DNA from: Letharia columbiana | Taxonomy: Eukaryota > Ascomycota > Lecanoromycetes > Lecanorales > Parmeliaceae | NCBI RefSeq assembly: GCF_014066305.1 | Contig: NW_023501068.1 | Location: forward strand, 543,501-607,500 | Length of the DNA: 64,000 nt | Direction of reading: 5' to 3' | Shown here: positions 11,864-25,362 of the stretch, piece after piece | How positions within the stretch are numbered: the stretch's first letter is position 1 | Layout: each line of letters begins with the position of its first letter | The notes under the pieces: model-generated | Told to the model about the DNA's origin: nothing | The model's database searches: none | What the model saw: only the letters and a program-made list of their open reading frames with translations | Position numbers and translations under genes: made by a program

Positions 11864-12760
11864 CAAATGACGAATGGAATACATATATGAAACCCTTCTG
11901 TCATCATTCTACGAATTTACACCGGAAATATAAGCTACTATTATTATTATTTTACTAAGAGATATTAATACGTAAAGTTCGAGGAACTTATAGTATTTAT
12001 ATATTTTAGAGTATAAAGATATAGATTTATTATATATTTTTCGATAGTATAATTTAATTCTATATCGTTTAAATAGTTTTATTTTATATTTACGTAATAA
12101 CTATAATTAAAAAATAAAATATACTAGTTAGAAATAGTTAATAGTATTCTTAATAACTATAAAGAGATTACGAGATAAGTAGAGAAAGAGTAAAGAAAAG
12201 AGAACTCGAATAAATAATTATAATATATTAGAATAGAAGTTATTAATTTTAATAACTTATAGTTATTAACTATAATACGATTAAGAATTATAATTATATA
12301 ATTATAATCTAAACGTATTAAAATAATTTATTTAAAAGACTAAGATATAAATTTTAAAGTAATTTAATTTATTATAAATTTATTAGACTCGAAGAGTTTT
12401 AGAGTTATATAATAATATAAAATTAGAAAGATAAATATATTTATATATAGATTTAATAATAAAACTAATTTTTAAAAAAGTAAAGAAAACTCGAGAGAAA
12501 TCGCTTACTTAAGTTTATTCGTTAAGATTTCGCTAAGTATATATTAAGCGTATATAAATTAAGTAATCTAGAATTCTCTTACTTAGAATCTATAAGCCTC
12601 TTTTCTAATAATTATCTTTTTTCTTTAAAAATTTATTCTTAAATCTAAGTAGAGAAAGAATATTTTCTTATTATTAAAAGACTAATTAAGACTAAGCAAA
12701 ATTCTTTATATCTTATAAAAAAGAAGAAAAGAGTTTTTTATAATAGTATAGCGTAAACGT
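11864..12760. other. Short 3' flank of the lyase, then RIP-degraded DNA
   Basis: 11864-11935 has normal composition and is probably the old 3' untranslated region. From there the sequence is AT-rich with no frame. About 12.24-12.44 kb resembles 23.11-23.30 kb (shared AATTATAATTATATAATTAT and TTTAAAAGACTAAGAT words), a second low-copy repeat found beside R1. Confidence 0.45.
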
Positions 12761-13224
12761 AATTAGTATATATAAAAGAATAAGATAGAGTTAAGCTTAA
12801 AAATCTTAAATTTATATATATAATTAATTATTAATTTAAGTTCTCTACGCTTTTTAACTAGATCGACTAATTTATTATAGATAAATAAATTAGCGTCTAT
12901 AACTATCGAAATCTCGTCTTTTACATCTTTCTTATTAAAAAATAGATATATATTATTAATATATAGAACTACTTTTTATTTTCTATTAAAATTTTAAGAT
13001 TTTTTTTAAATTTTAAAGCGCTATTTATACTTTTCGAATTTTTAAGAACTTTAAAATTTAGTTTTATAATTATTAAAGCGTAAGAAATTCAAATATCGCT
13101 TATTAAAGTTCGCTCGACAGCCGGACAGCCCGCTTATTAAAGTTCGCTTATTAAAGATCGCTTATCTACTTACTCGATAGCTCTTTAAAAAAAATTATAA
13201 ATTTAATTTATAGGCCTTTACTCG
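12761..13224 (+). repeat. R1 interspersed repeat, copy 5
   Basis: Clear start (TATATAAAAGAATAAGATAG) and end (ATAGGCCTTTACTCG). It retains a small GC-richer duplication around 13115-13130 (GACAGCCGGACAGCC), which also appears in the copy at 63.4 kb as CTGTCCGGCTGTC. Confidence 0.7.
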
Positions 13225-14240
13225 TATATTATAAAAATATAATAAAAATATATAACGCGTATAGATAATATTAGATATATTTTTATAAATTAAATATAAT
13301 TATAATAGTATATAGAGTAATTATTAGCGTTATAATTTAAATATAAGACGCGTATAATTAATATATAATTATAATAATATTTACTTTTTTTAAAAAGTTT
13401 TCTATTTTATTAATACTCTTTTATTACTCTTAATAGCTTATATTATTAATTATTAATATATATAAAACGTAGTATTAACGTATATATTTTATATATATAT
13501 ATATCTTTTTCTATTATTATAATTATTATCGTAAAATTTTTAAAGACTTTATTAATATATATATATTTCTTATATATTTATAATTTTAATTTATTACGCT
13601 TACTCTTCGAAGCGCTAAACCTCTATTAATTTTAAATAAAAATATTTATTATTATTATATCTAACGCGTTTATTAATATACTTCTTATTTTTATAATATT
13701 ATATTTAATAAAAATAATAATATAATTATTAAATATAATTATTATATTTATCTATATAGCGCTTATATTATAATAAATTTTTATATAAATAATATATAAT
13801 AGATATATTTATAGCGTCTTCTAATCTTTTTAATAGATTTTAATAGATAAATATATAATTATTAATTTAATATTAATAATATTAATATTAATATTAATAT
13901 TAATATTATAATTTATATTCGCTTATAATACTCTTATACTCGTTATTATCTTCTTTACTCTAATACTCTTAAATATATATCTATTATATAATTTTATATT
14001 ATTTATAATTATTTTAATATAACTCTTATAACTATATAATATATTAAAAATTATTTAAAAATTAAGAAGAAGTTAGATAATAAAGCGATAACGCTTAATA
14101 AGATAAAGACTCTTTATAAACTTCTAGATATTCTTATAAATATCTATAATATTATACGCTTTATTATATATATCTATACTTTTTATATATATTTATTATT
14201 TTTTATATCTATATTAGAGTATACTTTAAATTAATTTTTA
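13225..14240. other. AT-rich degraded DNA, nothing recognised
   Basis: Almost pure A/T with scattered GCG. Short simple-sequence stretches (ATATTA repeats near 13.87 kb). No frame, no terminal repeats found. Confidence 0.4.
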
Positions 14241-14280
14241 TAAAAAAAAATATTTTTTAAATTTAAATTTAAATATAAAA

Positions 14281-14358
<78 letters not shown>

Positions 14359-14425
14359 AAAAAAGGGGGGAAAAAAAAAAAAAAAAAAAAAAAATAAAAA
14401 AAAAAAAAAAAAAAAAAAATTAAAA

Positions 14426-14483
<58 letters not shown>

Positions 14484-14496
14484 AAAAAAAAAAAAA

Positions 14497-14541
<45 letters not shown>

Positions 14542-14552
14542 AAAAAAAAAAA
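14241..14552. repeat. Poly(A)-like homopolymer tract, probable assembly or consensus artefact
   Basis: About 270 bases of almost uninterrupted A, broken by a single GGGGGG, a few T and one G. It replaces the first roughly 100 bp of the 5' LTR expected for the Copia-B copy that follows. A natural A-tract of this length with an isolated G6 is improbable. Confidence 0.6.
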
Positions 14553-17500
14553 TTATAGTAACTTTATAGTTAATAACTAAGTATCTTATCTTATATTTCT
14601 ATAAATTATAAGCTCAAGCTTTACTCGATAACTATTATATTATAACTACTATTTATCTCTATAATTATAATTATCTCTTAGACTTTTAATATCTATTTTA
14701 TAATATTTAAAATCTATTATATAAAGATAGTAGTAGCTATAAAGATATTCTTTTAATCTTCTTAATAAGAGATATTTTTCTCTCTTTTAAAATAGTTATA
14801 GATCTAAGTAAGTATAATTAATTAATAATATAAGAGGCTAAAAGTCTTTTTTCTTCTCTACTCTAAGCGAGTTAAGATATATTATCTTTAGTCAAAATAT
14901 CGAACTCGCTAAATATATTAAGTATATAATTATATTATTATATAATTAAGTTATATCGTTAAGGCTCTCTAAATCTTATTAGTTTTCGCTAAATTAGAAT
15001 ATTTAACTTTATTAAAAATAAAGTTATTTTATATTAATATTAACTTTAAAATTATATATTAATTATTAAATTAATAATTATTAATTAAAAGTAATTAAAT
15101 ATTAATATTAATAGTTTAATTATAATTTAAAGTATTTTAGAGCTAATATTACTATCTTCTAATACGCTTATAAATCTATTAAGATTAAAATAATAAGAAT
15201 ATCTTATTAATATTAGCTTTTAGATCTTTAAAAGCCTCTTAAAAAAAGAGCTAAAACTCTTATTATCGAATTCTTTTTTTATATTTATTTATATTCTATT
15301 ATTATAATTATAAAGTTAAAATAATCTTCGAAGTCTTATAATAGTAGCTAGCGATATAAATATTCTAGATCTAAATCTTTAAATAAGTAATATAAAAAGA
15401 GTATTAATTTCTCTTTAAGAAGAAGATTTATATATTTATAATAACTATACTTTATATAATTCTATTAGAAACTAATCTTTATTTATAAATTATTTTTATT
15501 ATTAAATATCTTTTATTTTAATTATATCGCTTATATCTATTATAGCTCTATATATAAATACTTTTTATTTTTTATATAAAAACTTAAAGTTTAAAGGCGA
15601 TAGTTAATTAATATTAATAAGATCTTTAAAAACTCTAATAATAATTAGAGTATTTATTCTACTTTCGCTATTTTATTAAATAATAATTTTATTAATCTTA
15701 AATTCGAAGTTAGCGAAGATATATTTAGCTCTATAAGCGATATTAAGCTATTTAATCTTTATATTAAAATATCTATTATATTTACTTTAAAAGTTACTTT
15801 TAAAGTCTTTCTTTAACTCTATTATTTTATTTAAAATAATAATTAAATTATTATTATTATCGCCGCTATCGCTCTCTCTATTAATATTCTATATATTTTT
15901 ATCTAAACTATCTTTTAGTAATAATAAATTTAAATAATTAATTATAGCGCTTTATAATTAAGATTTTTAATCTTAATTTAATAAAAATAATTTTTCTTTA
16001 ATCTTTTTATCGCTATTCTAAAATTTAATATAGAATATATTAGATAAAGATAAGATATTAAGAGCTAATTAATACTTAATAATCTTTTATTTTTTATTAA
16101 AATTATTAAGTTTAAAACTTATATAATTATTTTTTAATATCTTAAATATAATAATTATTAGCTTATCAAGATTAATTATAATAATAAGAATTTTTAAATA
16201 ATATTTAACGCTATTACTAAATATTATAAATTTAAAAACTTTAAACTTTATATAAAGCTAATTCGCTAATTACTTAATATTACTCTTATTTTTAAAAAAG
16301 ATATTTATTAATATAAAAAGAATTTTTATAAGATTATTATTAAAATCGCTAGTTTATATAAATCGCTCGCTTTATTAAAGCTCTTTCTAATTTAACTCTT
16401 TCTTATAAAACTTAAAAACTCTTTTAATATCTTTATAATAATTTATATTTAGATTTATAAGCTATATAATAATAAGATTATTAAATTTAATAAGATTATC
16501 TATATCGCGATAAATAAAGAAATTTATCTACTATTATTTAAAGATAATAATATTATTATATACGCTATTTATAATAATAATAATAAGAATAAAAATAAGT
16601 AGTTTATTAAATATTATAAAATCGGCGATTTCGAAAATTAATCGCGAAATTTATTCTTTATATAAGATCGTTAAATATAAATTTAGATATTCCCTCGTTA
16701 AATATTAAATTAAGTTCTCTTATCTAAAATTTAAAAAGTTTATATTAAATAAAAAAAAGAAGAAGAAGACTTAAATTATTATAATTAATTTTAATAATAT
16801 AAAGAAGAGCTCTTAATATTAAGCGTAAGCGTATTAAAAAGATACTTTTTAACGTCTTTATTTTAGAGAAGAATAAATATCTTAATATTAATTATATCTT
16901 TCTAAAAGAATTAAATTTAATTATATATTATATAAATTTTAATTTTAATAATTTTAATATTCTTAATATAATTAATAATAAGAAAGTTATTAATTTAATA
17001 ATTATTAATTTTAATTTAAAGTATAACTTAATAATAGCTAACTTTATTAATCTATACTCTTATATAATAATAAACTCTAATTACTCTTATTATTTCTTTA
17101 TTAATTATTTAATATTTATTATTTATAAAAAGATCTACTCTTACTTTATTCGCGATATTAAGAATAATTAAATTTAATTTCTTAATCGCGATATTATTAG
17201 TTTAAATTACTCTATTTAAGATAAGTATATAAATATTATTTTATTTAATATCTTATATATATTTAATATAGATATTAATCTTCTTTTTATTAATAAACTC
17301 TTAAATATTAATATTATAATTATTTTTTATAAAATTAATTACGCTTTAATTAAAGATAATCTAAAGCTTATAAATACTTATAATTAAGATTTATTCTTTT
17401 TTAATCTCTAAAATAATTTAAATAATATCTTAGCGATATATAATATTTTTTTAAACTTAATTTATTAACTCTAATATATTTATATAAATTATTTAAATTA

Positions 17501-20500
17501 ATAAAATTTAAATAAACTTCTCTCTATAGCGATAGATATAGATTTTATTAAGAATATCGCGAATAAATATATTTATAAATACTATATTATAAGAGCGTTA
17601 AAAGATTATTTTTTATATTAATTCTATTACGCTCTAATATATAATTAAATAAATTTATTTATAGCGATTTTATAGAGTCTTTATTCTCTATTAATTTTAA
17701 TAGCTATAAATACTTTATAATATTTAAAAATAATTTTATCTTCTATTTTAAAGTCTACTATATTTATTATAAAAGTAAAATCTTCGCTATATTTTTATAA
17801 TTTAAGATTTATCTTAAATTATATAATTATAAAATCTCTTATATTTATCTTAATAATAAGAGATAAGTATATATTTAAAGTCTTTCTTAATTATCTCGCT
17901 CTATCGAGTATTAAATAAAAATTTATTATCTTTAATAATCTCTTAGATAAATAATATAATTAAGCGTTTTAGATAAATCTTATTATATAAGATATATTTT
18001 ATTCTATTAAGCTTTAATCTTAATAAATCTTTTTAATTTAAAATTATTATTATCGCTAATTATTTAATAATATAATTATCTAATATTAGAATTATTATAA
18101 TTTCTTTTAAGATCTTCTATTAATAAAAGTTTATTCTTTTTTATTTATATATAATTAATTTTATTACTTACGCGATAAAACAAATTTAGAAAAAACTTAT
18201 AAATTAAAGTAAAAAGTATATATTATTAGAGATATAAGAGGGAAGTAAATCTTTTAATTATATAATCTTATTAAGAAGATAATTATTCGCGCTAATAGCG
18301 TATACTTTATAAAAAAATAACCTTTAATTATAAATTTAAAAGAAGAAATTAAGATTTATAAGTATTTAAATAAATAATAATATTTAATAATATTAATATT
18401 CGCTATAAAGAAGATATTAAATAAATAATATATTATTAATATTTCGAAAGATATTAAATCTAAAGAAGTATTAGAAGATATTATATTTATAATTAAAATA
18501 GCTATTAAATCTTTAATAACTTTAAAATCTTTAATATTTATAAAATTAAGATTAAATTTTCTATAATTAATTAATAAATTAGCGCCTTTACGAAGATCTA
18601 TATAAGAGTCTTTAATATAATATATTTAATTAATTACGCGAGAGCTTTTAGCTTAAGCGCTCTTAATATAAACTTCTTAATCTACTTAATTAAATATTAT
18701 ATTTATATCTATATTAATAATTTAATCTATATTATCTATATAAGAAATTTCTTTAAATTTAAATTTAATTTCTTAGACTTAGATTTAATATTTACTATTA
18801 TTAAAGTTATATAAACTATTCGCGAAGATTATTAATTAAGCGCTATTTAAAGAATATTATATAATTATTTAAATCTTATAATTTTAAATCTATAAAATCT
18901 ATCTCTTAACCCTCTTTTCGAAAATCTTTATAATATTTATTCTTATTTATAAATTATATTAATAAATTAAATATTTTTAAGTTTATTATTTATAAGTAGA
19001 TTATATCTAATTAACTATTTTAAATAAATTAAAAACTTTTTATAAAGAATAAATATAAATCTCTTATAAATAATAATACTTAATATCTTATTTAGACGTC
19101 TTTTAAGACTTATATTCTAAGAGATAAATAGATTTATATCTTAAAATAAGATCTTAATAAAAAAATTACTCGCTATAAGATATATTAAATTATTTAAAAA
19201 TTCGAATAATAGAAGAATTATAATTATTATAATACTTTTATATTAATAATAAAGTCTATAAATTATAAAGATAATCTTTATATTTATAATTATTCTAGAA
19301 TTAAAATCTAAAGTAAATAAATATTAAAATTATCTTTTTATATAATAATATAAAAAAAGAGATTTATATATATTAACTCGATAGCTTTAATAAAGATAAT
19401 ATTAAGATTTATAAGCTAAATAAGATATTTTATAATTTAAAATAATTCTCTTAAGTTTAATATTAGTATTTCTCAAAATATATAAAGAAGCTAAGTCTTT
19501 TCTCTCTATTAAATTAAATAATAGCGTATTTATAAACTCTTAAGAAGAGTATTATTATAGCGCTCTATATATTAATAATATCTTAATTATTAATCTTAAT
19601 AAAGTCGAAATTTAGCGAATTAAGAAGAGTCTTAACGCGAAGTTTTATATATCGAATTTAGAATTATATATCTATTATTTAAATATAATTATTAAAAGAA
19701 ATTATTATAGCGATATTCTTTGTCTAAGAATAAGAGATCTTATATTACTTAATTCTTAAATTATTTTAATTATTAAAATCTTATCTTAATATTAATATCT
19801 CTTAAAATTAGTTATAAACTAGCTTTTATTAAAGAAAAGCTATATCGCTTTAAGAAAATTATAAAAGAACTATTAATTCGCGATGAAATCTCTTATATAT
19901 ATTATACTCGATATTTATCTTAATATTATCTACGCGATATTATTAATAAATCGCTATTTAGTTAATTTAACTTTAACATATTAAAATATAATTATTTAAA
20001 TCTTTCGATATTTAAGAGATATAGTATACTATAAACTCGTATATAAAGGCTTTCTTTAAGAATTTATTAATTATATTAATTCTAATTAAATTAATAATAT
20101 AACTTAAAGATCTATATCTAACTATCTCTTTAATATAAAAAGTAATATAATTAGTTAATTATCTAAGCGTTAAGTTATTATAATATTATTTATTTATAAA
20201 ATAGAGTATATTAATTAGATATAGACTATTAAAAAAGTAATTTAACTAAAAAATCTATTTAATTAACTTCTTTATCTTAACAATATAAACTTTAAAATTA
20301 TTATTATTTTCGATAATAATTAAAATGTAATTACTCTCGTAAAGAACGCTTAATTTTATACTTATATTAAATATATTAATATTATCTATTATTTTATATA
20401 GAGAAAAGATTAATAATAATATTATAAATATATAATATATTTTTATTAATAAATAGATAACTAATAGAGCTTATTAAGGCTCTTTACTTAAATAAATTTA

Positions 20501-21535
20501 TTACTTTTTTAAGACACTCTTAAGATAAAAGCTATATTTACTTACTCTCTTAATAATCATTAATCTTACTACTATCTTAATATAGTCTTATTTTATAAAA
20601 AAGCTATTCTACTATATCTATATCTAAATTTAGAAAAATTGTCTACTATCGACTACTTTAGAAAAGTTATTTTATTAATTCTCGTATTATAAGTAATCTA
20701 TTTAAGTCGTCTTATCGAGTCGCTATATTAGACTTAATACTCTATAAACTCGCTATTTTATATCAAAATAGCTATTTCTTTAGCGCTATTACTACTATCG
20801 CTATTAAAACTTTTAAAGCTCTTTTAAAAAATCTATATCTATTTATTATTAATATCTTAAATATTATATACCTTTAAATTACCGCTATTATAGCTACTAT
20901 TATTAAGAATTAGATTATCTAAAAAGATCTCTTATAGAGATCTTATAGTCGGCGATATATAGCTAGAAGTATTTCTTTTAATTATTTTATTTAGTTATCT
21001 CTTATATATATTCTTCGATCTTAAATTAATCGATTTTTAATATATATTAGATGGCCTAAAAATAAAATTTTCAAAAAACCGCTTTTTAATAAAAAGTGGA
21101 ATTTGAATCGAATTTTAGTGGGGGACTAGTCTAATATAGTCGTTTTCAGATTTCGACTTTTTACTTTATCTACTCTATTTTAAACGTCGCGAACTTTAAA
21201 TCTCATATTTTTTAATTTCGTTTATATAAGAGAGGGGATAGAGGTATAGGGGGTATATAAGGAGAGTATATTTTTACGCTAGCTACCCGGCACTAACTTA
21301 TCTTAACTATTCGATTTTAAACCTCGTTAGTATCGAACTTCGTATTTACTAGATTTCGCTTATAAGAGAATATATGCGAAGGGGAGTATTGAAATTCGAA
21401 TTACGTAACTCTTAGCGTCTTAGCGATTACGTAATATAGTTACGTAATACGCCTTAGCGTATTTATATCTAGTCGCTCTTTTCTTTATAATAACTTTATA
21501 GTTAATAACTAAGTATCTTATCTTATATTTTTATA
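14553..21535 (+). mobile_element. Copia retrotransposon B, copy 1, RIP-inactivated
   Basis: Ends match the complete Copia-B copy at 47.16-54.24 kb in inverse orientation. The last ~50 bp of the 5' LTR survive at 14553-14603 and a full 3' LTR lies at 21387-21535. Inside, the reverse transcriptase is recognisable: the box Y-I-N-N (from Y-V-D-D) at 19568-19579 followed by ILIINLNKVEI and an IKKSLNAKFYISNL stretch. Essentially every frame is interrupted and CA/TG are nearly absent over 14.6-20.9 kb. The last ~500 bp (21.04-21.53 kb) are less mutated. Not functional. Confidence 0.8.
21387..21535 (+). repeat. 3' LTR of Copia-B copy 1
   Basis: About 149 bp, starting TATTGAAATTCGAATTACG. It is the reverse complement of the 152-bp LTRs at 47160-47311 and 54090-54241, with RIP-type differences. 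Confidence 0.8.
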
Positions 21536-21829
21536 ATAATATTATAGAGATAAATATAATAAAAGCTAGCGTTTTATAATTAAGTAGAATCTAATTAAGA
21601 TTAATAATTTTTTATTAAAATCTATATAAATAGATAGAAAATTAACTTATTACTATAGTATCTATTCGATTATCTATCGCTTATAAGATAGTTAAAAGCG
21701 TATTAAGCGCTATAAATATATTTTTTATATTATTAATATCTTTTACTATATTATATCTTTTTTTATATATATAATTCGATAGTCTTATTATTCTATCTAT
21801 CTTATTTATATAACTTATACCTCTATACT
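21536..21829. other. AT-rich spacer
   Basis: RIP-type sequence between the Copia-B 3' LTR and an R1 copy. Nothing recognised. Confidence 0.4.
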
Positions 21830-22170
21830 AATTCTAATAATTAAGACTATTAAGCGAACTTTAATAAGCGATATTTAAAAATTTTACTTTTTAATAATTA
21901 TAGAATTAAATTTTAAAGTTCTTAGAGTATTAAAAATTATAAACTACGCTTTATAAATTAAAAAAAATTAAATAACTTTCATAGAGAATAAAAAGGTTAT
22001 TCTATTTATAAATAATATATATTAATTTTTTTATAAGAGAACTTAAAAAGACCCCTGAGGCTAACTTTATTAATTTAATAAAAAAGTATATAACTCTAAA
22101 ATTCTAATTAGCTATATTTATAAATTTAATATTTTTTAAATTTAACTTTATTTTATTCTTTTATAGATGT
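21830..22170 (-). repeat. R1 interspersed repeat, copy 6 (reverse, degraded)
   Basis: Contains the reverse-orientation R1 words GCGAACTTTAATAAGCGATA, TAGAGAATAAAAAGGTTATT and the end-like TTTATTTTATTCTTTTATAG. The outer CGAGTAAAGG end is not clear, so the left limit is approximate. Confidence 0.55.
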
Positions 22171-22710
22171 TAATTATTTAAGAGTAAAGTAATTACTATA
22201 AACTATATATTTATAATCTAAATAATAATAGATCTTTTCTATTAAATTATATAATAAGAAGTTATTTAATATATATAGCTATCTTAATTAATTAATTAAT
22301 TAATTAGAAAATCGCTATTAAAAAAATTAATATTATATAAAGTCTAAATCGACTTTCTTAAAATAATCTTATTATATATAATCTATACTTTTATATATTA
22401 TATAATTATTATAAATCTTATATATAAAGATTTATTAATAAGTTAATTTAATTATTTATTTGCTCTATATAGTAGATATAATTATAAAATAAATAAGTAA
22501 AAAATAATTTATTAATTTACGAGTTTTTAATCTATTAATTTTTATTTAAATCGAAATCTTAATTAAAAGATAGATTTTATTTATATCTTAAGAGAATAAA
22601 TTAATAAGCTATATTAAAAGTTTCTATTATCTCTCTATCTTCTCTATTTTCTCTATCTTTTTAATAATTAAATAAAGAGAAAATATTAATTTTATTAATT
22701 TATAATTATT
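22171..22710. other. AT-rich degraded DNA
   Basis: No frame or known repeat. A short (TTAA)n run lies around 22290-22310. Confidence 0.4.
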
Positions 22711-23113
22711 AGTATATATAAAAGAATAAGATATAATTAAGCTTAAAAATCTTAAATTTATATATATAGTTAATTATAAATTTAAAGTTATTACGCTCTT
22801 TAATTAAATCGATTAAATTATTATAAATAAATATATTAATATTCGTAATTATTAAAAAATAAATATATATTATTTAATTTTAGAATAACTTTTTTATTTT
22901 CTATTAAAGTTTTAAGAATTTTTTTTAAAATTATAAAATAAAATATAAGCTTTTAGAGAAGAAAAAAAACTCTTAAATTTAGTCTTATAATTATTAAAGC
23001 GTAAGAAATTCAAATATCGCTTATTAAAGTTCGCTTATTAAAGATCGCTTATCTATTTACTTAATAGTCTTAATTAAAAAAAAATATAAATTTAATTTAT
23101 AGATCTTTACTCG
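22711..23113 (+). repeat. R1 interspersed repeat, copy 7 (short form)
   Basis: Start TATATAAAAGAATAAGATA, end ATAGATCTTTACTCG, about 403 bp. It is followed by the secondary repeat block shared with 12.24-12.44 kb, up to the sharp composition boundary near 23.40 kb. Confidence 0.7.
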
Positions 23114-23617
23114 TTAATTATAATATAATTAAAGATTATAATTATATAATTATAATTTAAATATATTATAATAATTAACTTTCTTAATATATATATAAAA
23201 TTAATATATTTAAAAGACTAAGATCTAATTTTTAAAATAGTTTAATTTACTATAGACTATAAATTAAAATCGAATAACTTAAAAAGATAAATCTCTAGTA
23301 ATTTAATAAGCGACTTTTATATTTATATTAAACTTATACTTACTTATATAAAGTTCTTTTTCTTATATTCTATTTATTATATATACGTAATCTATTTACG
23401 TAGTAGTTATATAGCCCTAGCCCTAACTGTATTGGACATATCAATCCCATTGCCTTAGTGCAACAGAAGCAGGGTTCTGCTGGCACTAGTGCTAGATGTG
23501 GCCTAGTTCAGGGGTTCTGCCCGCGCATCTCCAGTAAGGTACATGGATGGACTAATCAATCAACTATCTATCTACAACCCAACCAACTGCTTACACCAGT
23601 CATTCACTACTTGGCAA
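23114..23617. other. AT-rich block, then 3' flank of the monooxygenase gene
   Basis: 23114-23400 is RIP-type sequence (secondary repeat). From about 23405 composition becomes normal. 23405-23617 has no coding signal and probably contains the monooxygenase 3' untranslated region and terminator. Confidence 0.5.
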
Positions 23618-25031
23618 TCAGATACCATGGCGGGGTTTGATTCTGTTTTCATTGGTCTCGGTTGAACCCCGTTTCCACGCCTCTCGACCACTTTCGGCGG
23701 CATCATACCCCCATAGCCACTGGAACAGCCCATAGTCCGCACCCGCACGAAGGTTTGCATCGCGTTCCTCCTGGTCCGGACCATCGGCAAGGGCAAACAT
23801 GGCCTTCTGGTCCAATGTGCGATGTCGGACATCCGAAGTTCGTGGTTTGCGAACCTCCTCGAATACCCGAAGAGCATCGGGGATTTGATCACGCCCCACC
23901 GACTGGCTGAATATCGCTCCTAGGACGCCTGCATCCTCGAAGGCCTGTGCGGCACCCTGTGCTCTGAAAGAAGGGTTAGCCAATTTCGGAATGGGATAGA
24001 GAGACTATATAATCCAAACACTCACAGGCATGGCAATATCGCGTGAGCAGCATCACCAATCAATACGAATCGTCCATTCTCATGGCGCCATTGGATCGGT
24101 TCATGGATCTGGAACAAAGTCCACTTGGTGCAAACGGACCCTTCCACGTTGATAAGCTCATGAAGTACCGGGTCCCAGTCCGAGATCTTGCTCCGAAACT
24201 CTTCTAGGTCTGCTCGCTGCGGCCCGTACACGGCCTTGCCGCCTCCACCCTCGGCGTATACCAGAACGAGGTTGAGCATATCGTCCTGGATGAGGTACGA
24301 GACCACGTGCCCGCCCGGTCCCATCCAAAAGTTGACGCTGGATCGTCTCTTCAGGTCCCAAGCGAGATAGTCTTCTGTGATGTCTTTGGTAGGGACAGAG
24401 ATCCGGTATACGACGTCGCCAGGACTGTAAGGAGGGTCCTCACGGCCCAACAGGCTGCCCCTGCAACGGGACCTCTCCCCGTCCGCACCGAGGATCAGGT
24501 CTGCTCCATAGACCTCGCCAGTGGAGAGGCGTAGGGAGGGTTTGTTGAAATCGATCTCTTTGACTTCGCTGCCCAGTTTGATCTCTATCCCATGCTTACT
24601 TGTTCCCGACAGCAAGGCTCTCAGGAGGTCGGCACGATGGATGACGATGTAAGGGTTCTCGCTAACCAGATTTGGATGAGATACAGGCGGTGACTGCGAG
24701 AGAACATCTCCTCGATAGGAGCGGAAAGTCCCGGCCTCGAGTCGGTCAGCATAATTCAGGACCTCCTCGAAGACGCCCCAGTGTTGAAGGAGACGCGTCG
24801 CATTGGGGGATAACTGTATTCCAGCACCGATCTGTTAGGCTGTGTCAGAAAGAGCTCGAAAAATCTTATTTGGGGAAAGCATGAAGTTACTTCTTGTAGT
24901 TGAACACTACGCTCAAAAACTATCACACGGTGACCAGCTTGAGCAAGAGCCAGTGCGGAAGCCAGTCCACTAAGACCGCAGCCCACAATGAGGACAAAGA
25001 ACACGGGCCTTGAGTCACACGTATCCGCCAT
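23618..25031 (-). CDS. FAD-dependent monooxygenase (salicylate hydroxylase-like), two introns
   Basis: Exons 25031-24891, 24831-24026 and 23963-23618 join in frame to give 430 residues, the usual length for this flavoprotein family. Introns of 59 and 62 bp have GTAACT..CAG and GTGAGT..CAG borders. Visible family motifs: the Rossmann dinucleotide-binding motif VGCGLSGLASALALAQAGH at residues ~16-34 with a following VFE, the LQEIGAGIQLSPNATRLL block created exactly at the first splice junction, the DG motif GADGERSRCR, and the GD motif GDAAHAILPCLAQGAAQA spanning the second splice junction. Such class A monooxygenases hydroxylate aromatic or polyketide substrates using FAD and NAD(P)H in the cytosol; the substrate cannot be read from sequence. 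The start is the ATG just before VFFVLIVG. The gene is uninterrupted, with normal base composition. A regulator gene lies 331 bp upstream on the same strand. Confidence 0.9.
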
Positions 25032-25362
25032 GTTGGAAATAAAGGTGATGGTTTCTATTATTCCCTAGGATAACCTTGGAAAGGTTACGGGGCGCCGGGA
25101 GCCTTTTATTTCAAACCGAATATGCAAGCCCACGTCAATAGCCACCCTGGCTTACGCTTAACCCGTGTTTAGGATCCTGCAGACTCTGCGGAACTAGAAG
25201 GCCCTCCCTCTGGGTATATCGTAAACTAGTATCATTTAGAATCCACTGTGCATTCCAAGGCAGCACAGTGGTACAAATTTGGCATGTGTAAAGTATATGT
25301 TCTATATCTATCCACTGGAGGCGCCGTCGTAAGTAAGGCCTATATACTATATAATGTGACTT
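25032..25362 (-). promoter_or_regulatory. Intergenic promoter region of the monooxygenase, with a CGG-N4-CCG palindrome
   Basis: This 331-bp gap separates the regulator stop from the monooxygenase ATG. At 25088-25097, 57 bp upstream of the ATG, lies CGGGGCGCCG, i.e. CGG and CCG half-sites 4 bp apart, the type of inverted CGG site that Zn2Cys6 dimers often bind. That this is a working site is inference. Confidence 0.3.

Noticed and set aside
11159..11884. Minus-strand open frame of 241 codons across the lyase fragment
   Set aside because: It lies antisense to the conserved lyase frame; its Arg/Gly/Val-rich translation has no motif and arises from the GC-rich coding strand.
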